Origin: UBA1731 sp964567665
GTDB lineage: Bacteria > Verrucomicrobiota > Kiritimatiellia > RFP12 > UBA1067
DNA: 64,000 nt
Assembly: GCA_964567665.1 (NCBI GenBank)
Contig: CAZMNN010000004.1
Location: 24,576-88,575 of the forward strand
Reading direction: 5' to 3'
In this document: positions 51,827 through 58,204 of the stretch, piece by piece
Position numbering within the stretch: position 1 is the first letter of the stretch
Layout: each line of letters opens with the position of its first letter
Notes under the pieces: model-generated
Told to the model about the DNA's origin: nothing
Database searches by the model: none
What the model saw: the letters and a program-made list of their open reading frames with translations, nothing else
Translations under genes and position numbers: made by a program

Positions 51827-51855
51827 TTGATTTCCGTGGCGGTTTTCTGTATCAT
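51827..51855 (+). promoter_or_regulatory. Promoter of pal-tatBC
   Basis: TTGATT, a 17-base spacer and TATCAT, ending 52 bases before the pal start. Confidence 0.6.
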
Positions 51856-51907
51856 ACACCCCGTTTTTCACGCAACAGACTTTACAACAAGGAATGAGGA
51901 AAACGAA

Positions 51908-52468
51908 ATGAAGTTCTCTAAGACAATGATGGCCGTCATGGGAGCGCTCGCGCTTACGGTTGTGGGCTGCAAATACGATGATGCCGCAGGTGACGGCGAT
52001 TTGGATGCAAGCAGCAAGTCGCGTGGTCAGAATGTTGATACCGTCGGCGGCGCAGCCGTTGACGAAACCGGTATGGCGGCCACTGAGCTTCCGTTCGACA
52101 AGGATTCCAACTATGCGCTTTGCACCGATGTCAGCTTCGCTCCGGTGTATTTCGGTTTTGACGCATCGAACCTTGCCCCGGCTGAACTCGACAAGATTGA
52201 TGCTGTTGCCCGCCACCTCAAGGACAACGCAGACCGCGTCGTCATCATAGAGGGCAACTGCGACGAGCGCGGCTCGAACGAGTACAACCTCGAACTTGGC
52301 AGCCTTCGTGCGATATCCATCCGCGACTATCTCGCCAATCTCGGAATTGACGCCAACCGCGTCCAGACGAAGAGCTACGGTGAGGAGAAGCCCGCAGTCA
52401 TGGGAACGGGCGAAGAGGTTTGGGCGCAGAACCGTCGCGGCGAATTTGCCGTGTACAGGCACAAGTAA
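51908..52468 (+). CDS. pal: Peptidoglycan-associated lipoprotein Pal (OmpA domain)
   Basis: ATG 51908 follows a GAGG-containing leader; the frame from 51827 overlaps the promoter. The 186-residue protein has a lipoprotein signal (ALALTVVGCK, Cys21) and an OmpA-type C-terminal domain: VYFGFDASNLAPAELDKI, IEGNCDERGSNEYNLELG and RRGEFAVYR. The CDERGS motif is typical of Pal. It would be anchored in the outer membrane and bind the diaminopimelate of peptidoglycan. The tol genes usual for Pal are not in the window. Confidence 0.92.
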   Translation: MKFSKTMMAVMGALALTVVGCKYDDAAGDGDLDASSKSRGQNVDTVGGAAVDETGMAATELPFDKDSNYALCTDVSFAPVYFGFDASNLAPAELDKIDAVARHLKDNADRVVIIEGNCDERGSNEYNLELGSLRAISIRDYLANLGIDANRVQTKSYGEEKPAVMGTGEEVWAQNRRGEFAVYRHK

Positions 52469-52483
52469 GGTTTCGACCGCCAG

Positions 52484-53002
52484 ATGTTCGCCTTTGTGCT
52501 TGATTCTGTAGGAGGCGGCGAGTGGCTGGTGCTGCTCGCCGTCATTCTTATCGTCGTCGGCCCGAAGAACCTTCCGTCTGCAGCCCGGAAGATGGGGCAG
52601 ATCATGACGAAGCTGCGTCGCGCCGCAGATGAGTTCAAGCGTCAGCTGATGACGATGGACGAGGAGATGAAGAAGACCGCCGACGAGATTAAGCGCGACT
52701 ACATCGACATTCCCGACGATTCCGTCGGAGGCGATCGCGCCGTCTCGGAGAGTGCGGAGGCGACAGCCGATCCGATGGCGGATGGCCCATACGGCGGCGA
52801 TTACCCTCAAGGCTATCCAGAGGCGGACTATTACGGAATGACGGACGAAAACGGCCATGAGGTCGCTTCGACGCCAGATGGCGAGGTTGCGGCGGCGCAA
52901 TCCCAGCCTGTTGCAGATGGCAATGTTGATCAGTCGGCTCAGCCGACGGTAGAGTCAGGGGAAGAAAATGGGCAAGATACGGGAAATACTCAAAAATCCT
53001 GA
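52484..53002 (+). CDS. tatB: Twin-arginine translocase subunit TatA/TatB type
   Basis: The 172-residue protein has the TatA/B layout: one N-terminal membrane helix (WLVLLAVILIVVGPKNLP with the conserved GPKxLP turn), an amphipathic helix (AARKMGQIMTKLRRAADEFK) and a long disordered acidic tail. The Glu before the helix (GGGEW) favours TatB. It forms the substrate receptor with TatC, whose gene overlaps its 3' end by 35 bases. No separate TatA is visible. Confidence 0.9.
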   Translation: MFAFVLDSVGGGEWLVLLAVILIVVGPKNLPSAARKMGQIMTKLRRAADEFKRQLMTMDEEMKKTADEIKRDYIDIPDDSVGGDRAVSESAEATADPMADGPYGGDYPQGYPEADYYGMTDENGHEVASTPDGEVAAAQSQPVADGNVDQSAQPTVESGEENGQDTGNTQKS

Positions 53003-53744
53003 CTCAGTCAACGATCCGCCGCGTCCCTTCTTTGAACATATCGTCGCGCTGCGCCAGTGTCTCATGCACGCGGCGTTGGCGTGGGTTGTCTCATGCATAG
53101 TCGCCGGCGTCTTCTCGCCAAATGTGCTTGACTGGCTCAAGTCGCCAGCGGCGGCTCTTGAGGCGGCGGACAAGCTGCACATTGAGGGTCTTGACCTGAT
53201 GAGCGGATTCTCCGCCATCATCTCGATTGCGATGTGGGGCGGAACCGCGCTTTCGTTTCCGTTCGTGATGTATTTTCTTCTGCGCTTCATCTTCCCGGCG
53301 CTCACGAAGCGTGAGAAGGTGGCGATATTGTTCTATCTTGTCGCCGGGGCGTCATGCTTTGCCGTGGGTGTGTGGTTCTCGTATTCTCGGATCGCGCCGC
53401 GCGCCGTCGAATTCTTCGACTGGCTGAACTCGTGGGTGCATCTGCCTGTGACGACGGTCAGGATCGAGGGGTACATCTCAATCGTCCTGAAGCTCATCAT
53501 AGCGTTTGGCCTTGTGTTCCAGATTCCGCTCATACTTTTTGTCCTCGGTTGGCTCGGTGTGATAACGTCCGATATGCTGAGGAAGTACCGCAAGTTCGCC
53601 ATCGTGATCGCGTTCTTCCTCGGAATGGTGCTTACCCCGCCGGATCCGATGAGCCAGATACTGATGGCGGTTCCGCTCTGCATCCTGTACGAGATGTGCG
53701 TGTGGGGCGTGTGGGCGAAGGAGCGTCTCGGCATCAGGCTGTGA
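52968..53744 (+). CDS. tatC: Twin-arginine translocase subunit TatC
   Basis: The 258-residue protein has six predicted membrane helices and the TatC signatures FFEHIVALRQCLMHAA near the N-terminus (usually HLxELRxR), FGLVFQIPLILFVLGWLG with the helix 4-5 Gln/Pro, RKYRKFAIVIAFFLGMVLTPPDP and MAVPLCILYE. TatC binds twin-arginine signal peptides. The long N-terminal ExxLR motif varies here (IVALRQ). GGGGAAG sets the start inside the end of tatB. Confidence 0.95.
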   Translation: MGKIREILKNPDSVNDPPRPFFEHIVALRQCLMHAALAWVVSCIVAGVFSPNVLDWLKSPAAALEAADKLHIEGLDLMSGFSAIISIAMWGGTALSFPFVMYFLLRFIFPALTKREKVAILFYLVAGASCFAVGVWFSYSRIAPRAVEFFDWLNSWVHLPVTTVRIEGYISIVLKLIIAFGLVFQIPLILFVLGWLGVITSDMLRKYRKFAIVIAFFLGMVLTPPDPMSQILMAVPLCILYEMCVWGVWAKERLGIRL

Positions 53745-53763
53745 CGACGGGCGAAATCCGCCG

Positions 53764-55068
53764 GTGAAAGCGCGATACACAATACCGTTGGGCTTTGTCG
53801 GGGTGATCCTTGCCGGTGCGGGGCTTCTGTCGCTTCCCGTCGCAGGTGGCCTTGGATTCATGGATGCGCTCTTCACCGCGTGTTCGGCGGTGTGCATCAC
53901 GGGGCTGACGGTGATAGATCCGGCGGTCTCGCTTACCGTTTTCGGACAGGTGGTGCTGATGGCTCTTGTGCAGATTGGATGCACTGGGATAATGACGTTC
54001 GGCACGTTCATCCTCGTGGTTGCCGGTCAGCGCCTTTCCCTTGACCAGGAGTTCTCGCTGTCGAACGCATATGGCGTGAAGGGCGTGAAGGGGTTTCGCG
54101 GACTTGTCCTGTGGGTTGTGCTGTCGATGGTTGCGATAGAGGGGCTTGGCGCATGGGCGCTGAACGCCGAACTGCACAGTCCGTTCCGTGCCTGCTTCTA
54201 TTCTGTGATGTCGTTCTGCAACGCAGGTTTCACGATCGATCCGGGCGGGATATCTTCGTTCTCGTCTAAGCCGCTTCTGCTTCTTGCGATGGGGGCGCTG
54301 ATAGTGACCGGCGGCCTCGGCTTCATGGTCATATACAATCTCTGCACGATAAAGTTCTGGCGGCGCTCGCTGATAAAGCAGGGGCGGCTCACGCTGCATA
54401 CTCGGATCGTGGTGTGGACGACAGCCGCATTCGTGGCGGCGGCATTTGCGATATTCCTGGTGAGCGAACGCGATTTCTCCCTTGCCGAAATGCCCTGGGC
54501 GGAAAAGCTCGCCGTGTCGTTCTTTCAGGCGGTCACGCCGCGCACGAGCGGCTTTACCGTTGTTCCGCTTGAATCCATGCACCCCGTCACGCGCCTTGTC
54601 TCGGAACTGCTGATGTTCGTGGGCGGGGCGCCGGGTTCGGCCGCCGGCGGAATCAAGATAACGACGCTTGTCGTGATTCTCTTTACGATTCATTCCTACA
54701 GCCGTCGCAGACGCGAAGTCGTGATATCCAAGCGTTCGATGCCGCCGGAGGTTATCCGCGAAGCGCTGATCATAACGTTCACGTTCTTTCTCTGCATTGC
54801 GCTGACGGCTGCCGCGCTTCTTGTGACCGAGAACGGACGGCCCGGCTACGATTTCGAGAAGCTGCTTTTCGAGTCCGTGTCCGCAGTCACAACCACAGGT
54901 CTGTCGTTCACCGGCGCTACGGAGGCGCTTTCGCTTCCCGGACGCTTCGTGGTGATGCTGGCGATGTTTGTCGGCAGGCTCGGCGCGTTGACCGTAGTGC
55001 TAATGATCGCCGGCGACAGCGAGCCTGAAACGGTCAGATACCCCAAAGAGGACGTGCTTGTCGGTTAG
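53764..55068 (+). CDS. TrkH/KtrB-type potassium uptake channel subunit
   Basis: GTG start; 434 residues with at least eight hydrophobic helices. Selectivity-filter-like loops are visible in the four repeats: SAVCITGLTVID, SFCNAGFTI, TPRTSGFTVVPL and SAVTTTGLSFTG. This is the TrkH/KtrB/NtpJ group of K+ channels, which work with a cytoplasmic TrkA/KtrA nucleotide-binding ring. No such partner is encoded in the window. It follows tatC by 19 bases and ends at a hairpin shared with the convergent operon. Confidence 0.93.
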   Translation: MKARYTIPLGFVGVILAGAGLLSLPVAGGLGFMDALFTACSAVCITGLTVIDPAVSLTVFGQVVLMALVQIGCTGIMTFGTFILVVAGQRLSLDQEFSLSNAYGVKGVKGFRGLVLWVVLSMVAIEGLGAWALNAELHSPFRACFYSVMSFCNAGFTIDPGGISSFSSKPLLLLAMGALIVTGGLGFMVIYNLCTIKFWRRSLIKQGRLTLHTRIVVWTTAAFVAAAFAIFLVSERDFSLAEMPWAEKLAVSFFQAVTPRTSGFTVVPLESMHPVTRLVSELLMFVGGAPGSAAGGIKITTLVVILFTIHSYSRRRREVVISKRSMPPEVIREALIITFTFFLCIALTAAALLVTENGRPGYDFEKLLFESVSAVTTTGLSFTGATEALSLPGRFVVMLAMFVGRLGALTVVLMIAGDSEPETVRYPKEDVLVG

Positions 55069-55083
55069 TTCACTGTCCGTGCG

Positions 55084-55120
55084 GGCTGCGCTTGCGGTGT
55101 GATTACGCCTCCGCGCAGCC
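55084..55120. terminator. Hairpin between convergent operons
   Basis: An 8-base perfect stem GGCTGCGC/GCGCAGCC spans the gap between the trkH-like stop and the stop of the facing EIIA gene. It lacks a clear T-run on either side but is well placed as a two-way terminator. Confidence 0.55.
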
Positions 55121-55123
55121 GTA

Positions 55124-55846
55124 TCAGCGGCGGAGTGTCCCCAGCAGATTCGTCTCGGCGGCCTTAAGGCATTCGAGCATCGTCTGCCCGTCCGATGCCG
55201 CACGGAGATCCGCAAGAAGCGTAGTGCCGTGGGCGAGCAGACACAGCCGTGCAAGCACGTGAAGATGAAGCCTGCGGTCGGTGCAGTTTATCAGGAAGAA
55301 TATGTCGGTGCCTTCGCCGTCAGGTGCGCCGAAGAAGACGGGTCTTGCCGTCTTTCCGAGACAGAGGAACGATTCCGATACGAGGTATTCATCGTGGAAC
55401 TTCACGTGGAGAAACGCCGCTCCGCCGCCGACAGCCGTGGAGGCCGCCTCCTCTCGCTCCGTCAATCCGCGGAAAAGGGCATCCTTGTCATACACCTTGC
55501 CGGTGGATTCCGCGAGGTCTGTCATGTCTCGCAGCACACCGCCCTTGTTCTTCGCGCTCAGTTCCGGATTGATGGCCTCAATGGAGAGAAAGTCCGATAT
55601 GCGCACTTCGCCGGAGGATTTTGCGCGTTCGGACATCGCATGGGCGTGTTCGCCGGTTAGCTGTTTCGGGTGCAGTCCGATCATCCGACGCTGTGCCCAC
55701 TCGCCGAGAAGCTGACGGTCGAAGAAGAACTCGTCGCCGCGCTTCATTGACGGCACTTCCTCCCTCTGAGCAAAATGCTTGAGTTCCAGCGCGTCCATGT
55801 GCAGACGCGCAGCGGCGGACTTGAGATCTATGAATCGCGGTTCCAT
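55124..55846 (-). CDS. PTS EIIA (PtsN-like) domain with N-terminal DNA-binding-like helix-turn-helix
   Basis: The 240-residue protein has an N-terminal excisionase/MerR-like segment (FIDLKSAAARLHMDALELKH, FFFDRQLLGEWAQRRMIG) and a C-terminal EIIA type-2 domain: LTEREEAASTAVGGGAAFLH with the candidate phospho-accepting His, FFLINCTDRRLHLHVLARL and a last helix. EIIA-Ntr proteins are regulatory, phosphorylated from PEP through EI-Ntr and NPr. The fusion suggests a regulator rather than a transporter part. It lies 13 bases after the dCMP deaminase gene and shares its promoter. Confidence 0.83.
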   Translation of the reverse strand: MEPRFIDLKSAAARLHMDALELKHFAQREEVPSMKRGDEFFFDRQLLGEWAQRRMIGLHPKQLTGEHAHAMSERAKSSGEVRISDFLSIEAINPELSAKNKGGVLRDMTDLAESTGKVYDKDALFRGLTEREEAASTAVGGGAAFLHVKFHDEYLVSESFLCLGKTARPVFFGAPDGEGTDIFFLINCTDRRLHLHVLARLCLLAHGTTLLADLRAASDGQTMLECLKAAETNLLGTLRR

Positions 55847-55859
55847 TGCTGTTGCGGTG

Positions 55860-56327
55860 TCACTTGAATCGGCGGCAGACGACCCCGGATTCCTTGAACA
55901 TCTTCTTTACGGCGTCCTGATACGGATAATCGCCTCCGTACACGACTTCTTTGATTCCGGAGTTGATTATCAGCTTTGCGCAGGTCAGACACGGGGAGAT
56001 CGTAACATAGATCGTCGCGCCGGCCGTTGCGTGTCCATAGTACGCAGCCTGGCAGATTGCATTCTGCTCGGCATGTACGCACAGGCATTCCTCAAGATGT
56101 TCGCCGCTCTTCACGTGTCCTGCGCAGCGCGGACATCCACCGGCGAAGCAGTTTTTCACGCCGCGTGGCGTACCGTTGTACCCGGTGGAGATTATGTGAT
56201 TCGACTGCACGATGACTGCCGCCACCTGACGGCGCGAGCAGTTCGAGCGCTTGGCCACGACAGCGGCGATTTCCATGAAGTATGCATCCCATCCGGGACG
56301 CGGATCTGCAATCTGCCTCTTTCTCAT
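55860..56327 (-). CDS. Deoxycytidylate (dCMP) deaminase family protein
   Basis: The 155-residue protein is a zinc-dependent deaminase: VIVQSNHIISTGYNGTPRG, VHAEQNAICQAA with the catalytic His-Ala-Glu, and SPCLTCAKLIINSG with the two Cys ligands. The extra Cys/His cluster (CFAGGCPRCAGH) is typical of dCMP deaminases. It makes dUMP for thymidylate synthesis. No Shine-Dalgarno sequence is present; the -10 box lies 7 bases upstream of the ATG. It leads the EIIA gene in one transcript. Confidence 0.93.
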   Translation of the reverse strand: MRKRQIADPRPGWDAYFMEIAAVVAKRSNCSRRQVAAVIVQSNHIISTGYNGTPRGVKNCFAGGCPRCAGHVKSGEHLEECLCVHAEQNAICQAAYYGHATAGATIYVTISPCLTCAKLIINSGIKEVVYGGDYPYQDAVKKMFKESGVVCRRFK

Positions 56328-56334
56328 GTGCGAT

Positions 56335-56343
56335 ATTTTAGCA
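56335..56343 (-). promoter_or_regulatory. Extended -10 promoter of the dCMP deaminase operon
   Basis: On the minus strand TGCTAAAAT ends 7 bases before the ATG at 56327, a leaderless arrangement. A small palindrome CCGACAAATGTCGG sits just upstream at 56362-56375, between this and the facing gene. Confidence 0.55.
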
Positions 56344-56419
56344 TAACTCGAAATGCTCCGCCCGACAAATGTCGGTAAGTAAAAATGTGTCGCTTGTGGG
56401 TAGAAAAAAAAAATAGATT

Positions 56420-56428
56420 TGCTATAAT
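56420..56428 (+). promoter_or_regulatory. Extended -10 promoter of the glycine-rich protein operon
   Basis: TGCTATAAT lies 43 bases before the ATG at 56472; an A-rich tract precedes it at 56401-56414. Confidence 0.65.
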
Positions 56429-56471
56429 GTCTTGCGTTTTAAGTGTGTTAGACACATTGGAGGTGAAGCGG

Positions 56472-58181
56472 ATGAAAGTCTTGAATCTTTTGGCAACAGC
56501 CTTGGCGTGTTCGGTTTTGCCGGTCATGGCAGAGAGACCGGCAGACATCTCAGCGCAAAATGCGGAAATCATATTGCTTGAAGATGCCACTGCATACTCA
56601 TTTCGCACCAATGGTACTTTGACCGTTTCCGAACCCGGAAGCATTGACGTCCTTGTTGTGGGTGGTGGCGGATGCGGCGGAACCACCAAAGGCGGCGGCG
56701 GTGGCGGCGGCGGCGTCCTGTACCGGACGAACTGCATCGTGTCCGCCGGAGTGTATGACGTGGTTGTCGGCGGCGGTGCTGTCGCGGAAGGCGTATTGGC
56801 CGGCTCGTCGTCGGTGTTTGGCTTTGTCGCGCAGGGCGGCGGGAATGGCGGCGGAACCCGCAACAACGGCAAGGACGGTGCGTCCGGCGGCGGAGGAGGA
56901 GGATTTGACCAGACGTCTCTCATCTCCGGCGGTGCAGCGACAAACGTTGCGGCCGGCGTTCTCGGCAACTCCGGCGGTAAGGCGTATGCGGCCGTAGGTG
57001 GTGGCGGTGGAGGAGCCGGTTCGCCCGGTGGGGATGCCACATCCGTTGGATCCAGCATTGCGGCGGGCGCAGGTGGAGATGGTTTCGAGTGCGACATAAC
57101 CGGTTCGTCCGTCGTCTATGGTGGCGGTGGCGGCGGCGGAGGTGCTGGCTATAATGGAGGAGCGTCCGTCGGCGCGGGCGGCCTTGGCGGCGGGGGTTCA
57201 GGCGGACGCGCCAAAGATGGTGAGAACGGCACCGATGGCCTTGGCGGTGGAGGTGGCGGAGGCGGCAACTCCGGCAACACAGGTTATGTCGGCGGCAAGG
57301 GAGGATCGGGCGTGGTTGTCGTCCGTGTCGCAAGACGGACATATAAGACGCAGATGGAGAATGTCGTCGGTGGAGAGAGGAAAAGGTCTGGGGCTTATGT
57401 TGTCCACACTTTCCTTTCCGATGGCGAAATCCAGTTCCCTGAACATGGCAGGGTTGACGTCCTTGTGGTGGGCGGCGGCGGATGTGGCGGATCCAACCGT
57501 GGCGGTGGAGGTGGTGGCGGCGGCGTCCTGTACCGGACGAACTGCATCGTGTCCGCCGGCGTGTATGACGTGGTTGTCGGCGGCGGAGCCGTCGCGGGAG
57601 GCGCACAGGCGGCCGGCTCGTCATCTGTGTTTGGCTTTGTTGCGCAAGGCGGCGGGAACGGCGGCGGAATCCGCAGCAACGGCAAAGACGGCGCGTCCGG
57701 CGGCGGAGGAGGAGGATTTGACCAGACGTCTCTCAACTCCGGCGGAGCTGCGACAAACATTGCGGCCGGCGTTCTCGGCAACTCCGGCGGCAAGGCGTAC
57801 GCAGCCGTCGGAGGAGGTGGCGGTGGAGCCGGTTCGCCCGGTGGGGATGCCACATCCGTTGGATCCAGCATTGCGGCGGGCGCAGGTGGAGATGGTTTCG
57901 AGTGCGACATAACCGGTTCGTCCGTCGTCTATGGTGGCGGTGGCGGCGGCGGAGGTGCTGGCTATAATGGAGGAGCGTCCGTCGGCGCGGGCGGCCTTGG
58001 CGGCGGGGGTTCTGGAGGACACACCCAAGACGGTGAGAACGGCACCGATGGCCTTGGCGGTGGAGGTGGCGGAGGCGGCAATTCCGGCAACACAGGTTAT
58101 GTCGGCGGCAAGGGAGGATCGGGCGTGGTAATTGTCCGATATCTCCGCGTCACATACGGCATGAGAATCATGCTTCGCTGA
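56472..58181 (+). CDS. Secreted glycine-rich protein with two tandem Gly-rich domains
   Basis: ATG 56472 follows GGAGGTG; 569 residues. A signal peptide (LLATALACSVLPVMA) precedes two copies of a glycine-rich domain, each opening with DVLVVGGGGCGG and closing with GGSGVVVVR or GGSGVVIVR, the pattern of the Gly_rich_2-type domain seen in bacterial and phage tip proteins. Copies are offset by 270-271 residues and nearly identical. A linker of about 40 residues separates them. The chain ends YGMRIMLR. The next gene starts about 24 bases downstream. The role is unknown; a surface or matrix protein is likely. Confidence 0.85.
   Translation: MKVLNLLATALACSVLPVMAERPADISAQNAEIILLEDATAYSFRTNGTLTVSEPGSIDVLVVGGGGCGGTTKGGGGGGGGVLYRTNCIVSAGVYDVVVGGGAVAEGVLAGSSSVFGFVAQGGGNGGGTRNNGKDGASGGGGGGFDQTSLISGGAATNVAAGVLGNSGGKAYAAVGGGGGGAGSPGGDATSVGSSIAAGAGGDGFECDITGSSVVYGGGGGGGGAGYNGGASVGAGGLGGGGSGGRAKDGENGTDGLGGGGGGGGNSGNTGYVGGKGGSGVVVVRVARRTYKTQMENVVGGERKRSGAYVVHTFLSDGEIQFPEHGRVDVLVVGGGGCGGSNRGGGGGGGGVLYRTNCIVSAGVYDVVVGGGAVAGGAQAAGSSSVFGFVAQGGGNGGGIRSNGKDGASGGGGGGFDQTSLNSGGAATNIAAGVLGNSGGKAYAAVGGGGGGAGSPGGDATSVGSSIAAGAGGDGFECDITGSSVVYGGGGGGGGAGYNGGASVGAGGLGGGGSGGHTQDGENGTDGLGGGGGGGGNSGNTGYVGGKGGSGVVIVRYLRVTYGMRIMLR
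56646..57326 (+). repeat. Internal direct repeat, copy 1 (glycine-rich domain)
   Basis: It matches copy 2 at an offset of 810 bases, becoming 813 after a 3-base indel. A stretch of about 170 bases near 57030-57199 appears identical to copy 2. Confidence 0.85.
57456..58139 (+). repeat. Internal direct repeat, copy 2 (glycine-rich domain)
   Basis: Second copy of the domain at 56646-57326. Differences are mostly single bases plus the segment RAKDGE versus HTQDGE, which suggests recent duplication or gene conversion. Confidence 0.85.
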
Positions 58182-58204
58182 TGTGCCGAAGAGGGGATGT
58201 GCGA

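Noticed and set aside
56646..58139. CRISPR-like or satellite array suggested by repeated GGC-rich sequence
   Set aside because: There are only two long copies in one reading frame, and the short repeats are glycine codons.
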